NCBI GenBank assembly: GCA_946552115.1
Contig: CAMNRH010000011.1
Coordinates: 20,392 to 84,391, forward strand
Reading direction: 5' to 3'
Source: an uncultured Lachnospiraceae bacterium
Lineage (GTDB): Bacteria > Bacillota > Clostridia > Lachnospirales > Lachnospiraceae
DNA length: 64,000 nt
This document shows positions 16,954-26,339 of the stretch, in pieces. The notes beneath the pieces were generated by a model. That model did not search any database, was not told the origin of the DNA, and saw nothing but the letters and a program-made list of their open reading frames with translations. Position numbers and translations under genes: made by a program. The first letter of the stretch is position 1; each line of letters opens with the position of its first letter.

Positions 16954-17910
16954 ATGAAAAAACTAACACTTACCAATCACGCGCAGCGGGACACGACTGT
17001 GCTTGAAAATGAATTTATCGACCATTATATGGCAAAGGCAAACGGAGAATACGTAAAGGTATATCTTCTTCTTTTACGCCATTTGAACGCTCCGTCGGGA
17101 ACACTTACAATATCCCGAATCGCGGATTTGCTCGACCATACGGAAAAGGACGTCATCCGGGCACTTAATTATTGGAAAAAGCAGGGACTTTTAGAATATG
17201 AAAATACATCTGAAAAAAAAACGCTGGCAGAGCCTCCGGCTCCCGCCCCGGAAGTGTCCAATCTTCAGCAATACAAAAGCCGCAAAGAATTCAAGGAGCT
17301 TTTATTCGTAACAGAACAGTATTTAGGTAAAACACTCTCCGGAACAGACGTTGATACAATTGCATATTTCCATGAAGCACTACATATGTCTACAGATTTA
17401 ATCGAATATCTGATTGAATACTGTGTGGAAAACGGACACAAAAGTATCCATTACATCCGAAAGGTTGCTCTTTCATGGCATGAACGCGGTATTTCTACTG
17501 TAGAGGAGGCGAAAGCCGGAACATTGACCTATAACCGGAACTGCTATTCTGTTCTAAATGCATTCGGTATAAAAGGACGAGCTCCGGCTGCTTCTGAGCT
17601 TACCTACATAAAAAAATGGAATGAAGAATACGGCTTTTCACCGGATATTATTGCAGAGGCCTGCAGCCGTACTATCAACACAATCCATCAGCCAAGCTTT
17701 GACTATGCCGACACAATTTTAAAGAGCTGGTCTGAAAAAAATGTACACCGCCTCGAAGATATTAAAGCTTTAGATGCCGGCTTTCTGAAGGAAAAGGAAC
17801 GCCGCAAAAAACAGACGGCGAAGCCCTCTGTATCAAAAAATAAATTTAATAACTTTGAAGGCCGCTCTTATGATATGAGTGAGCTCGAGCGGAAGCTAAT
17901 ACAGCAATAA
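16954..17910 (+). CDS. DnaD-domain replication initiation protein
   Basis: A 318-residue protein with an N-terminal winged-helix DnaD_N-like part (YVKVYLLLLRHLNAPSGTLTISRIADLLDHTEKDVIRALNYWKKQGLLEY) and C-terminal DnaD/DnaB_2 repeats (for example ALHMSTDLIEYLIEYC and KWNEEYGFSPDIIAEAC). Such proteins act in primosome assembly and helicase loading in Firmicutes. The next gene, 17 bases on, encodes the DnaI/DnaC-like loader, which agrees with a joint role. DnaA boxes lie upstream. Confidence 0.92.
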   Translation: MKKLTLTNHAQRDTTVLENEFIDHYMAKANGEYVKVYLLLLRHLNAPSGTLTISRIADLLDHTEKDVIRALNYWKKQGLLEYENTSEKKTLAEPPAPAPEVSNLQQYKSRKEFKELLFVTEQYLGKTLSGTDVDTIAYFHEALHMSTDLIEYLIEYCVENGHKSIHYIRKVALSWHERGISTVEEAKAGTLTYNRNCYSVLNAFGIKGRAPAASELTYIKKWNEEYGFSPDIIAEACSRTINTIHQPSFDYADTILKSWSEKNVHRLEDIKALDAGFLKEKERRKKQTAKPSVSKNKFNNFEGRSYDMSELERKLIQQ

Positions 17911-17927
17911 CAATAAGGAGTTTTCCT

Positions 17928-18938
17928 ATGGCATTATCTAACTCTCAGTATGACGCGCTTATGCGCACTTACGAACAGCGACAATCAGACAATGAATATA
18001 CTCTCCGCAAACACTATGAGGAGGTATATTCTAAAATTCCACAGCTAAAAGAACTGGATTCTGCCATCTCCTCCTTAAGCGTTCAAAAGGCAAAAAGCCT
18101 GCTGAACGGCGATGAGTCCGCGCTTTCTTCTTTAAAAAGCGATATAACAGAGCTGGCTTTAAAAAAACGCGCTCTGCTTCTTAATCATCATTTCCCCGAG
18201 GACTATCTGGAGCTGTCTTATACCTGTCCGGATTGCCGGGATACCGGGTATATCGGCGCCCGGAAGTGCCACTGCTTTAACAAGGCAATCATAGAGCTTT
18301 TATATGCACAGTCAAATCTACAGGGAATTTTGGAGCAGGAGAATTTTTCCACCTGTTCCCTGGATTATTATTCTTCTAACCACAAGGATCCCCTGACCGG
18401 ACGCTCCTCAAAAGAGGCCATATTAACCGCGTTAGAGACCTGTCACAAATTTGTAGATACATTTTCAACCCATTTTCAAAATATATTGTTATATGGAGAT
18501 ACAGGTGTCGGAAAAACCTTTCTTTCCCACTGTATTGCAAAAGAGCTGATTGAGAGCTCTTATTCTGTTATCTATTTTTCCGCATCCAGACTTTTTGATT
18601 TTCTTGCAAAAGAAGCCTTTTCAAGAAAAGAAGAGGCGGAAGAAGAATACACGCATATCTACGACTGTGAGCTATTAATTATAGACGATTTAGGTTCAGA
18701 GCTCTCCAACACGTTTACAACATCCAGACTTTTTACCGTGTTAAATGAGCGTATTCTGCGCAGAAAATCAACGATTATTTCTACAAATCTTGCACTTGAG
18801 GACATTAAGTCCATTTATTCTGAACGCATCTTTTCCCGCATCAGCAGCTGCTATACAATGCTCAGGCTGACGGGTGATGATATTAGAATTCAAAAAAAAT
18901 TATTAAATTTGGGAGGTACAAATGATGATACGCCGTAA
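17928..18938 (+). CDS. DnaC/DnaI-like helicase loader ATPase
   Basis: AAA+ protein of 336 residues. An N-terminal Cys/His zinc motif (CPDCRDTGYIGARKCHCF, about 99-118) resembles the DnaI zinc-binding domain. The ATPase core has Walker A YGDTGVGKTF (about 187), Walker B CELLIIDDLG and the sensor-1 region IISTNLAL. It probably loads the replicative helicase, together with the DnaD-type protein before it. IstB transposase helpers share the fold, but no istA is present, the zinc domain fits DnaI and the operon partner is dnaD. Its end overlaps the prs start by 17 bases. Confidence 0.92.
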   Translation: MALSNSQYDALMRTYEQRQSDNEYTLRKHYEEVYSKIPQLKELDSAISSLSVQKAKSLLNGDESALSSLKSDITELALKKRALLLNHHFPEDYLELSYTCPDCRDTGYIGARKCHCFNKAIIELLYAQSNLQGILEQENFSTCSLDYYSSNHKDPLTGRSSKEAILTALETCHKFVDTFSTHFQNILLYGDTGVGKTFLSHCIAKELIESSYSVIYFSASRLFDFLAKEAFSRKEEAEEEYTHIYDCELLIIDDLGSELSNTFTTSRLFTVLNERILRRKSTIISTNLALEDIKSIYSERIFSRISSCYTMLRLTGDDIRIQKKLLNLGGTNDDTP

Positions 18939-20103
18939 CGAACGCATATTGGATAATATTCCAATCGGAGCTCTGGGTATTATCGCACTGGACGGTTGTC
19001 AGGATATGGGGAAAATGGTTGACAACTATCTTGTAAAATGGCGCAGAGAAAGCGAACATATCTATAAGGATGATGTCGTTTTCAGCGGCTATGAAAGGGA
19101 CACTTATTTGATTAACGCCCGGGTTCCAAGATTCGGTTCCGGGGAAGCGAAAGGAATTATTGGGGAATCCGTACGGGGCAGAGACATATATCTGATGGTC
19201 GACGTATGCAATTACAGCCTTACCTACTCTCTTACCGGTCACATCAATCATATGTCGCCGGACGACCATTTTCAAAATCTCAAGCGGGTCATTGCCGCTA
19301 TCGGCGGCAAGGCCAGACGGCTGAACGTCATCATGCCGTTTTTATACGAAAGCCGTCAACACAAAAGAAGCGGGCGGGAATCCCTTGACTGCGCACTTGC
19401 GCTTCAAGAGCTTGTAAGAATGGGAGTTGACAATATCATCACTTTTGACGCCCACGATCCCAGAGTGCAGAATGCCATTCCGTTAAGCGGCTTTGAAACA
19501 GTAAAGCCGACCTATCAATTTGTAAAGGGACTCTTAAGAAGCTATGACGACCTTCAGATTGACAGCGACCATATGATGGCAATCAGCCCGGATGAGGGCG
19601 CAACTGGGCGCGCCGTTTACCTTGCAAACGTATTAAATCTTGACATGGGAATGTTCTATAAACGGCGCGACTATACGAAGATTGTGAATGGGCGCAACCC
19701 TATTGTTGCCCATGAATTTCTCGGCTCCTCCGTAGAGGGTAAGGATGTTATTATTCTGGACGACATGATTTCCTCCGGAGACAGTATTCTGGATGTCGCC
19801 CGCCAGCTAAAGCAGCGGAAAGCAAAACGTATCTTCGCCGCCGCAACTTTCGGACTGTTTACCAACGGGCTGGACAAGTTTGACGAAGCCTATGACGAAG
19901 GCATTATCAATGCTATTCTTACAACCAATCTTATCTACCAGACGCCGGAGCTTCTTAAACGGCCCTACTATATTAATTGCGATATGAGTAAATATATCGC
20001 ACTTATGATTGATACTCTGAATCATGACGGATCTATCAGCAGTATTCTGTCACCAAATGAGCGGATCCAATACGCGGTAGATAATTATAAAAACAGAAAA
20101 TAA
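18922..20103 (+). CDS. prs: Ribose-phosphate pyrophosphokinase (PRPP synthetase), long form
   Basis: Enzyme making phosphoribosyl pyrophosphate from ribose-5-phosphate and ATP for nucleotide, His and Trp synthesis. PRPP loop VIILDDMISSGDSILDVA and the catalytic/ATP region LNVIMPFLYESRQHKR, then ITFDAHDPRVQNAIP, are clear. At 393 residues it is longer than the usual 310-330; the extra length is at the N-terminus and in the linker, a form seen in several Clostridia. GGAGG lies 5 bases before the ATG. Its 17-base overlap with the helicase-loader gene suggests translational coupling. Confidence 0.93.
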   Translation: MMIRRNERILDNIPIGALGIIALDGCQDMGKMVDNYLVKWRRESEHIYKDDVVFSGYERDTYLINARVPRFGSGEAKGIIGESVRGRDIYLMVDVCNYSLTYSLTGHINHMSPDDHFQNLKRVIAAIGGKARRLNVIMPFLYESRQHKRSGRESLDCALALQELVRMGVDNIITFDAHDPRVQNAIPLSGFETVKPTYQFVKGLLRSYDDLQIDSDHMMAISPDEGATGRAVYLANVLNLDMGMFYKRRDYTKIVNGRNPIVAHEFLGSSVEGKDVIILDDMISSGDSILDVARQLKQRKAKRIFAAATFGLFTNGLDKFDEAYDEGIINAILTTNLIYQTPELLKRPYYINCDMSKYIALMIDTLNHDGSISSILSPNERIQYAVDNYKNRK

Positions 20104-20115
20104 ATCCATGATCAC

Positions 20116-20156
20116 AGGGGCTGTCCTGAAAATACAATTCAGCGATAACCCCTTTT
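20116..20156 (+). terminator. Probable terminator after prs
   Basis: AGGGG (20115-20119 region) pairs with CCCCT before TTTT (20153-20156), with an inner CTGAA/TTCAG stem. It lies between the convergent prs and YhaN-like genes. Confidence 0.6.
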
Positions 20157-20171
20157 CATATCCGACATTTT

Positions 20172-21746
20172 TCAGAAAATATCAACCTTCCTGTAAGGTA
20201 TTTTTAATTTCTCAAGCGCTTCCTCTTCCCGCCTTTGGCAGGTAAAAATAATCACCTGTTTTTTATTTTCATGCAGCCATTTCAAAGTCCGCGCCAGTCT
20301 CTCGTCATCATAACAGACAAAGGTATCATCCAGAATCACCGGGTAATCCTCCTTATACAGAAGCCTGCCCGCCGCCATTCGAAGCGCAAAATACACCTGT
20401 TCAAGAGTTCCCCTGCTCACCTGCGCGGTGGAAATCTTCCGTCCGTCCGACAAAAGCCCCATGAGAAGCCCCTGTCCGGGCTCCTCCTCAAGAATCAGCC
20501 GTGAATATTTTCCGCCCGTAATTTCACATATAATGTCTGACGCATCTGCATTCAGGCTTCCCTTAAGCTTCTTCTGAAACCCATCCGACAGCTCCTCAAT
20601 CCGCTCGGCCGCAAGCTGCAAAGCACAGCTTTTTCTTTCATACTTTTTATGCTCATCCGACGTCTCATCAAGCTCCTCAAGCGTCTCCTTAAGATTATCA
20701 TACTGCACCTGTTTCTCCCTGAGCTCTCCTGCACGATGCTCATATTCCCAAATCAATTTTTCATAGGGAATCTTCTCTTCCTCCGGCGTAATTTCCTCAA
20801 GAATCAGCTCCGGCTCTGTCTTCACTTGTTTTTTTGCTATTTTCATCCGATTCCAGATATAAATAAGGCCGCACAAAAACATAACGACAGTAACAAATGA
20901 ATTCCACGGTCTTGGTATAAATAAAAATGAAAGAATAAGGGCAGCAATAAAAACAAGAATTTCCACTGGATGTATCCGCCATTTCGGAGGCCGAAGCTCG
21001 TCCAGCATCCGCTGCTTTACCTCGGACGCCTCTTTCTCTCTCTGCTCCATACGCTCTCTTCTATTTGTGATTTCCTCCTCAAGAAGCCCCTGCTCCTCCG
21101 TAATACGATGAATATCGCGCCAAATATAAGAAAGCTCCTGCTCCACTCGGTCGCGCTTCTCCTGCTTTTTCCTGATTTCCCCGCGAATACGGCGCTCCGC
21201 CTCTTTCCTGTCATCCTGAAGCTTCTTAAGCGCCGCGTCAAGATTCAAATCACTGTCCCCTGTCACGTAATAATTCGTCGCGTAATTCTTAAGCTCAGCC
21301 GCCAAAGAGCTGCCCGGCTGTACCTTTAATTGTGCAACAGAAACCGTATTTTCATATCCAGAGGCCGTAAGCCCGTCAAGAAGCATATCCAGATCCCCGT
21401 CCTCAGCGCTTAATGCTTCCCCATCCTCCTGACAGATGATTTGCACTTTTTTTGCGTATTTATCAAAATTTCTTTCAATTATAAAATGCTTTCCTCCGAC
21501 CTCAAGCGTCAGCCTGCCAGAGTAATAATTGGGATTCTCCCACGGCTCATACCGGGAAAATATATCGCTGTTCGCGGCACGTCCGCGCCCCCTTTCGATC
21601 CCAAACAGCATTCCCTTAATAAATGTATGGAGCGTTGATTTCCCCGACTCGTTTTCCCCGTATAACAACTGAATCCCTTCTGTAAGAGCAATACTTTTAT
21701 CTCTAAATTTTCCAAAATTTTTTAGCACTAATTCACAGATTTTCAT
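20172..21746 (-). CDS. YhaN/SbcC-like ATPase of a DNA-repair pair
   Basis: SMC/Rad50-type ATPase of 524 residues. N-terminus KNFGKFRDKSIALTEGIQLLYGENESGKST has Walker A at about 31-38. A coiled coil spans about 165-255, then two hydrophobic segments (about 262-280 and 285-300), then a second coiled coil and the C-terminal signature/Walker B region VSRGTLEQVYFALRMAAGRLL and YPVILDDTF. Membrane segments in the coiled coil are known in the YhaN family, but it is only about half as long as Bacillus YhaN. The adjacent gene is its likely nuclease partner, 1 base away. Role in recombinational repair is inferred. Confidence 0.85.
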   Translation of the reverse strand: MKICELVLKNFGKFRDKSIALTEGIQLLYGENESGKSTLHTFIKGMLFGIERGRGRAANSDIFSRYEPWENPNYYSGRLTLEVGGKHFIIERNFDKYAKKVQIICQEDGEALSAEDGDLDMLLDGLTASGYENTVSVAQLKVQPGSSLAAELKNYATNYYVTGDSDLNLDAALKKLQDDRKEAERRIRGEIRKKQEKRDRVEQELSYIWRDIHRITEEQGLLEEEITNRRERMEQREKEASEVKQRMLDELRPPKWRIHPVEILVFIAALILSFLFIPRPWNSFVTVVMFLCGLIYIWNRMKIAKKQVKTEPELILEEITPEEEKIPYEKLIWEYEHRAGELREKQVQYDNLKETLEELDETSDEHKKYERKSCALQLAAERIEELSDGFQKKLKGSLNADASDIICEITGGKYSRLILEEEPGQGLLMGLLSDGRKISTAQVSRGTLEQVYFALRMAAGRLLYKEDYPVILDDTFVCYDDERLARTLKWLHENKKQVIIFTCQRREEEALEKLKIPYRKVDIF

Positions 21747-21747
21747 A

Positions 21748-22803
21748 TTATCCCTTTCTCGTTTCCATCAGAGCATACACTCCTTCACACATCGCCTGAT
21801 ATTCAAGACTCCCCTCGTCATTTCCGGAAAAGCTCTCAATAAACTGTCCGAGAATATTTTCACGGTTCTGCTCTTTAAGCTTTGTAAACTGATAGGCATA
21901 GGTGGTATTATCAACTACCTCAACAATATTTCCATATACGTTAAGGCTCTCCGTATCAAACTCCGTCTCCGGGTCCCTCTGACCTGTCAGGATAATTTTA
22001 TATATATGCTGCTCGCCTTTTTCCCTGATTTTTTTCCCAATCTCCTCCTTAAGCCCGCGCTCTGTCATCTCTTTATTTACACGGACCTTAAGATGGACAT
22101 ACTCTCTTGACGCTGCCGGAACGAATGTAAACTTGCAGCCTCTTTCTGTTATTTCTCCCGAAATATAACCGTGAACCCCTGTGTCATTTTTATCGATGGG
22201 CTCCAGCGCCCCCGCATAGGCCGCCTTTCCCGGACTGATTTGCTGCGGTTTGTGAACATGCCCCAGCGCTATATAATCATACCCCAGTCTCAGTAAATCC
22301 TCTTTCTTTAACGGAATATGATTCTCATCCCCGCCGTGAACAAGCAGGATTTCACAGGCCTGCCGTTTTCCGGGAAATGCGGTCTTACAGCGCTCTTCCT
22401 TAATTTCTCTTGATGTATAACTAAGTCCGTATACGGCAAGAGAATATTCCGGAAATTCTATACAGGATATTTCCGGCGACAATATCATATGTACGTTTTC
22501 TTCCCACTGAAAGCTCCTATAATAGGAATCTTTCTTGAGATAATCATGATTTCCCGCTATAATAACAACTTTCGTCACGGTAAGCCTGCCAAACATATAA
22601 TTCAGCTCTCTAAGCTCCCGCCTTAAAGGCTGTCTGTGAAACAAATCTCCGGCAATCAACAGCAGTTCCGTCCTCTGCTCCTCACATATGCTCAGAATCC
22701 GTTCCAGACTGTCCCATATTTCCTTTTTCCTTTTTCCTTGCCGCGCGCTTCCACTGTCCGGATTTGCTCCCAAATGCACGTCTGCGATGTGTATGAATTT
22801 CAT
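21748..22803 (-). CDS. YhaO/SbcD-like metallophosphoesterase (DNA exonuclease)
   Basis: Calcineurin-like phosphoesterase of 351 residues with all metal motifs: FIHIADVHLG (D-x-H), LLIAGDLFHR (GD), VIIAGNHDYL (GNHD), LLVHGG and LGHVHKPQ (GHxH). Family members are Mn-dependent nucleases that pair with a Rad50/SbcC-like ATPase, here the next gene. Its first 122 bases overlap, in another frame, the 3' end of the sensor kinase gene, which is unusually long for two conserved genes; both the MKFIHIADVHLG start and the kinase frame are supported. Confidence 0.9.
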   Translation of the reverse strand: MKFIHIADVHLGANPDSGSARQGKRKKEIWDSLERILSICEEQRTELLLIAGDLFHRQPLRRELRELNYMFGRLTVTKVVIIAGNHDYLKKDSYYRSFQWEENVHMILSPEISCIEFPEYSLAVYGLSYTSREIKEERCKTAFPGKRQACEILLVHGGDENHIPLKKEDLLRLGYDYIALGHVHKPQQISPGKAAYAGALEPIDKNDTGVHGYISGEITERGCKFTFVPAASREYVHLKVRVNKEMTERGLKEEIGKKIREKGEQHIYKIILTGQRDPETEFDTESLNVYGNIVEVVDNTTYAYQFTKLKEQNRENILGQFIESFSGNDEGSLEYQAMCEGVYALMETRKG

Positions 22804-23947
22804 TTGTCTGCTCCTCTTTTTTCTCGTCTTTGGATGGCAACGTTACAATAAACTGCGTCCTGTTATCATCACTTTTCGCACGAATCCGTCCGCCGTGCAT
22901 CTCCACAATTTCTTTCGCAATGGCAAGGCCCAGCCCCGCACCTCCGGTTCCGCTCGACCGGGCATTGTCTACCCGGTAAAATTTTTCAAAAATTGTCTGC
23001 AGCATATCGCCCGGAATCTTGTCTCCCTGATTCATAAATGTAATTTCAATATTATTTTTTACCGTCTGGGCGCCAATCGCAATCCTTGTATCCTCATAGC
23101 AATAGGCAATCGCATTTCTCAATATATTATCAAATACTCTCGCAAGCTTGTCCGGATCCCCGTACACTGCCAGATTTTCCTCAACATTCACCTCACAGAA
23201 AAGCCTTTTTTCCTGCAGCACCCCGTAAAGCTCATCCGCAAGCTGCTCAAGCATCATCGATAAATTAATCTCCACAGGCTCCAGTTCAATTTTCTGAAGA
23301 TTATATCTCGTAATATCAAAAAATTCGTTAATCAGCTCTCCCAATCGGATTGATTTTTCAAACGCTATACGTATATATTTTTCCCGTTCCTCTCCCGGCA
23401 TATCCGGATGCCCCTCAAGCATACTCAGATAAGCCACAATCGAGGTAAGCGGAGTCTTTAAATCATGCGCAAGAAAAAGCACAAGGTCATTTTTCCTCTT
23501 CTCCCCCTCTTCCGACTCAAGCTCCTGACGTTTTAATGTCGCCTTAATCTCATTCAACCGAATCTCAATAGGCTTAAGCTCTGTAATAAGCCTGATTGGC
23601 TCCGTAGATTCCGAGACAATATTTTCAATACCATCTTCAACCTGATTCAGATAAACCACCATCTTTGTGAGCGCAATATAAAAAAACAGCGCAAAAAGAA
23701 GAAGAAATCCGACAATCATAAAAAACATTTTATTATTACCGATAAGCTGCCAATATAAATTAATTGCATCTTCCTCTTTCATATGAAAGAATGTAAGCAC
23801 ATTTATAAAGGCCTGTGAAAAGCTGTCATTATAAACGCCGTCAATAACATAATTCAGCAGAAACCCGCCGACAAATACCGCCAGCGCGGTAACAAGCACT
23901 GTCTGAAGCAAAATGCTGAATTTCAATTTCCGATAATTATTCCTCAA
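22682..23947 (-). CDS. VanS-like sensor histidine kinase
   Basis: Membrane sensor kinase of 421 residues: two membrane helices (about 11-31 and 73-92) around a short extracytoplasmic segment, dimerization box LFLAHDLKTPLTSIVAYL with phospho-acceptor His161, and catalytic N, G1 and G2 boxes (DNILRNAIAY, GTGGAGLGLAIAKEIVEMHGGRI). The domain ends at about residue 375; the remaining 46, very basic, residues read through the start of the YhaO-like gene in another frame. Its start overlaps the regulator gene by 11 bases. Stimulus unknown; no vanHAX-type genes are nearby, so glycopeptide resistance is not implied. Confidence 0.9.
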   Translation of the reverse strand: MRNNYRKLKFSILLQTVLVTALAVFVGGFLLNYVIDGVYNDSFSQAFINVLTFFHMKEEDAINLYWQLIGNNKMFFMIVGFLLLFALFFYIALTKMVVYLNQVEDGIENIVSESTEPIRLITELKPIEIRLNEIKATLKRQELESEEGEKRKNDLVLFLAHDLKTPLTSIVAYLSMLEGHPDMPGEEREKYIRIAFEKSIRLGELINEFFDITRYNLQKIELEPVEINLSMMLEQLADELYGVLQEKRLFCEVNVEENLAVYGDPDKLARVFDNILRNAIAYCYEDTRIAIGAQTVKNNIEITFMNQGDKIPGDMLQTIFEKFYRVDNARSSGTGGAGLGLAIAKEIVEMHGGRIRAKSDDNRTQFIVTLPSKDEKKEEQTNEIHTHRRRAFGSKSGQWKRAARKKEKGNMGQSGTDSEHM

Positions 23948-24626
23948 CCTTATACCCTACTCCCCACACAGTTTTAATAAAATCCGACTTTCCTGTAGGC
24001 CCGTTCATTTTCTCCCGCAAATGCCTGATATGCACCATCACCGTGTTATTACTGTTTTTATAATATTTTTCATTCCACACTTTCTCAAACAGCTCCTCAG
24101 AGCTTATAACCTTACCGCGGTTCTCGCAAAGCAGCCAGAGAATGTCAAATTCAATCGGCGTAAGCGTAAGCGACACTTCATTATAAACACATTCATGAGA
24201 ATTTCTGTCCAGAAAAAGTCCTCCGAAATCAATAATATTTCCGCCGTCTTTCGTACCGTCATTATATTGGGTAGAGCGCCGTATCTGCGCTTTCACCCGC
24301 GCAACCAGCTCCAGCGGATTAAAGGGCTTCGGAATATAATCGTCCGCCCCCAGCGTAAGTCCTGTAATCTTATCAATATATTCCGTCTTAGCTGTCAGCA
24401 TAATCACCGGAAATGTATATTTTTCCCTGATTTGCTTCAAAATCTGAAAGCCGTCTACATCCGGAAGCATAATATCCAGAATCGCAAGATCAATCCGGGT
24501 ATTGCGGATACAAGCCAGCGCTTCCTCGCCGGTATAAAACTTTAGTACATTATACTGATCATTTTGAAGATACAGCTCAATAACGTCTGCAATCTCCCTC
24601 TCATCATCAACAACAAGAATATTCAT
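23937..24626 (-). CDS. VanR-like OmpR-family response regulator
   Basis: A 229-residue regulator: receiver domain with acidic pocket VVDDEREI and phospho-acceptor Asp51 (LAILDIMLPD), K in PKPFNPLELVARV, and a C-terminal winged-helix domain (LTPIEFDILWLLCENRGKVISSEELFEKVW). It pairs with the sensor kinase encoded by the overlapping next gene. Target genes cannot be read from the sequence. REP copy G separates it from asnS. Confidence 0.92.
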   Translation of the reverse strand: MNILVVDDEREIADVIELYLQNDQYNVLKFYTGEEALACIRNTRIDLAILDIMLPDVDGFQILKQIREKYTFPVIMLTAKTEYIDKITGLTLGADDYIPKPFNPLELVARVKAQIRRSTQYNDGTKDGGNIIDFGGLFLDRNSHECVYNEVSLTLTPIEFDILWLLCENRGKVISSEELFEKVWNEKYYKNSNNTVMVHIRHLREKMNGPTGKSDFIKTVWGVGYKVEE

Positions 24627-24640
24627 ACTGCTCCTCCTAT

Positions 24641-24702
24641 GTTGGGGACGGGGGAAATTTAAATTTCCCCCGTCCCGGATTGATTTATCCCTGTCCCCAA
24701 TT
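24641..24702 (-). repeat. REP-like palindromic element, copy G
   Basis: GTTGGGGACGGGGG, an unusual symmetric AAATTTAAATTT loop, CCCCCGTCCC, then CCCTGTCCCCAATT ending one base before the asnS stop complement. Here the loop itself is palindromic, so the stem can extend to about 20 bp. The tail faces asnS. Confidence 0.9.
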
Positions 24703-26094
24703 CTAAAGCTCGCAGTTATTCACTGTCCTCGGGAACGGAACTACATCCCGGATATTCCCCATTCCAGTCAGATACATAACGCATCTTTCAAATCCGAGAC
24801 CAAAGCCCGCATGTCTGGTCGACCCATATTTTCTAAGATCCAGATAGAACCCATAATCCTCATCCTTAAGCCCCAGCTCCCGCATTCTTGCATGGAGCTT
24901 TGCAAAGTCGTCCTCTCTCTGGCTCCCGCCGATAATTTCCCCAATGCCTGGAACAAGGCAATCAACTGCCGCGACAGTCTTTCCGTCATTATTTTGTTTC
25001 ATATAAAACGCTTTAATATCTTTTGGATAGTCAGTTACAAATACCGGGCGTTTATAAACCTCTTCTGTTAAATAGCGCTCATGCTCTGTCTGCAAATCTG
25101 CCCCCCATGACACCTTATACTCAAACCTGTCATTTTCTTTCTCCAAAAGCTCTATTGCTTCTGTATAAGTGATTCTGGCAAAATCTGAGGTTGCCACATT
25201 ATTAAGCCTGTCAAGAAGTCCCTTATCTACAAAGGAGTTAAAAAATTTCATTTCCTCCGGCGCATGCTCAAGCACATAATCGATAACATATTTGAGCATG
25301 GCCTCCGCAACGTCCATGTCATCCTCTAAATCTGCGAATGCCATCTCCGGCTCCAGCATCCAGAACTCCGCCGCATGTCTGGTTGTATTGGAATTCTCGG
25401 CCCGGAAAGTCGGCCCGAACGTATAGATATTTTTAAAAGCCTGCGCGTAAGTTTCAGCATTCAATTGCCCGCTCACCGTAAGGCTTGTCTCTTTCCCGAA
25501 GAAATCCCCTGAATAATCTACCGCCCCCTCGCCGGTACGCGGAATATTCTCCATGTCCATCGTCGTTACCCGGAACATCTCCCCGGCTCCCTCACAGTCG
25601 CTTCCGGTAATAATCGGGGTATGCACATATACAAAATCCCTTTCCTGGAAAAATTTATGAAGCGCATAAGCGGTCAGCGAGCGTACACGAAATACTGCCT
25701 GAAAGGTATTTGTCCGCGGACGCAAATGTGAAATTGTCCGGAGATATTCGAAGCTGTGACGCTTTTTTTGAAGCGGATAATCCGGTGCGGACGCTCCTTC
25801 AACCTCCACGGTCTTCGCCTGTATCTCAAACGGCTGCTTTGCCTGAGGAGTCGCAACCAGCGTTCCGGTTACAATGATCGCGGCGCCTACATTTAACTTT
25901 GATATTTCTTCAAAATTTTTCATTGTATCATGGTACACAATCTGAAGCGTCTCAAAAAAGGTACCGTCGCTTACCACGATAAATCCAAAGGCTTTTGAAT
26001 CGCGGATACTGCGTACCCAGCCTCCTACCGTAATTTCTTTCTCAAGATACGCTTCTCTGTTCTTGTATAAATCTCTGATATTAATCAATTCCAT
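24703..26094 (-). CDS. asnS: Asparaginyl-tRNA synthetase
   Basis: Class IIb aminoacyl-tRNA synthetase, 463 residues. It has an N-terminal OB-fold anticodon domain ([24 protein letters not shown]) and catalytic motif 2 [26 protein letters not shown] with motif 3 [28 protein letters not shown]. The NSNT/HAAEFWM residues separate it from AspRS. Charges tRNA-Asn directly, so no amidotransferase route is needed for Asn. Its stop codon directly abuts REP copy G. The 245 bases upstream hold no gene and no T-box that I can recognise. Confidence 0.96.
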   Translation of the reverse strand: MELINIRDLYKNREAYLEKEITVGGWVRSIRDSKAFGFIVVSDGTFFETLQIVYHDTMKNFEEISKLNVGAAIIVTGTLVATPQAKQPFEIQAKTVEVEGASAPDYPLQKKRHSFEYLRTISHLRPRTNTFQAVFRVRSLTAYALHKFFQERDFVYVHTPIITGSDCEGAGEMFRVTTMDMENIPRTGEGAVDYSGDFFGKETSLTVSGQLNAETYAQAFKNIYTFGPTFRAENSNTTRHAAEFWMLEPEMAFADLEDDMDVAEAMLKYVIDYVLEHAPEEMKFFNSFVDKGLLDRLNNVATSDFARITYTEAIELLEKENDRFEYKVSWGADLQTEHERYLTEEVYKRPVFVTDYPKDIKAFYMKQNNDGKTVAAVDCLVPGIGEIIGGSQREDDFAKLHARMRELGLKDEDYGFYLDLRKYGSTRHAGFGLGFERCVMYLTGMGNIRDVVPFPRTVNNCEL

Positions 26095-26339
26095 ACCTGT
26101 ATACTCCTTTTCGCTTTTTCATTAACCATTCAGGGAAGCTATCCAATCCTTTTGCCACCCATATGTGGACATTTTACCACATTTTATCATATTTTAAAAG
26201 GCACGTTCCACGCAGAATAAATATTGCTTTTTTTCATATTTGACTTATAATTGTTTATATACGATATCATCAGCGAATCCATGCTGACGAAGACAAAAAA
26301 ACAGACGGAATATATTGTATAAGAGAGGGCTTAAAAACA

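Noticed and set aside
22682..24626. A vancomycin-resistance locus
   Set aside because: Only the two-component genes look VanRS-like; no vanH, ligase or vanX gene is near.
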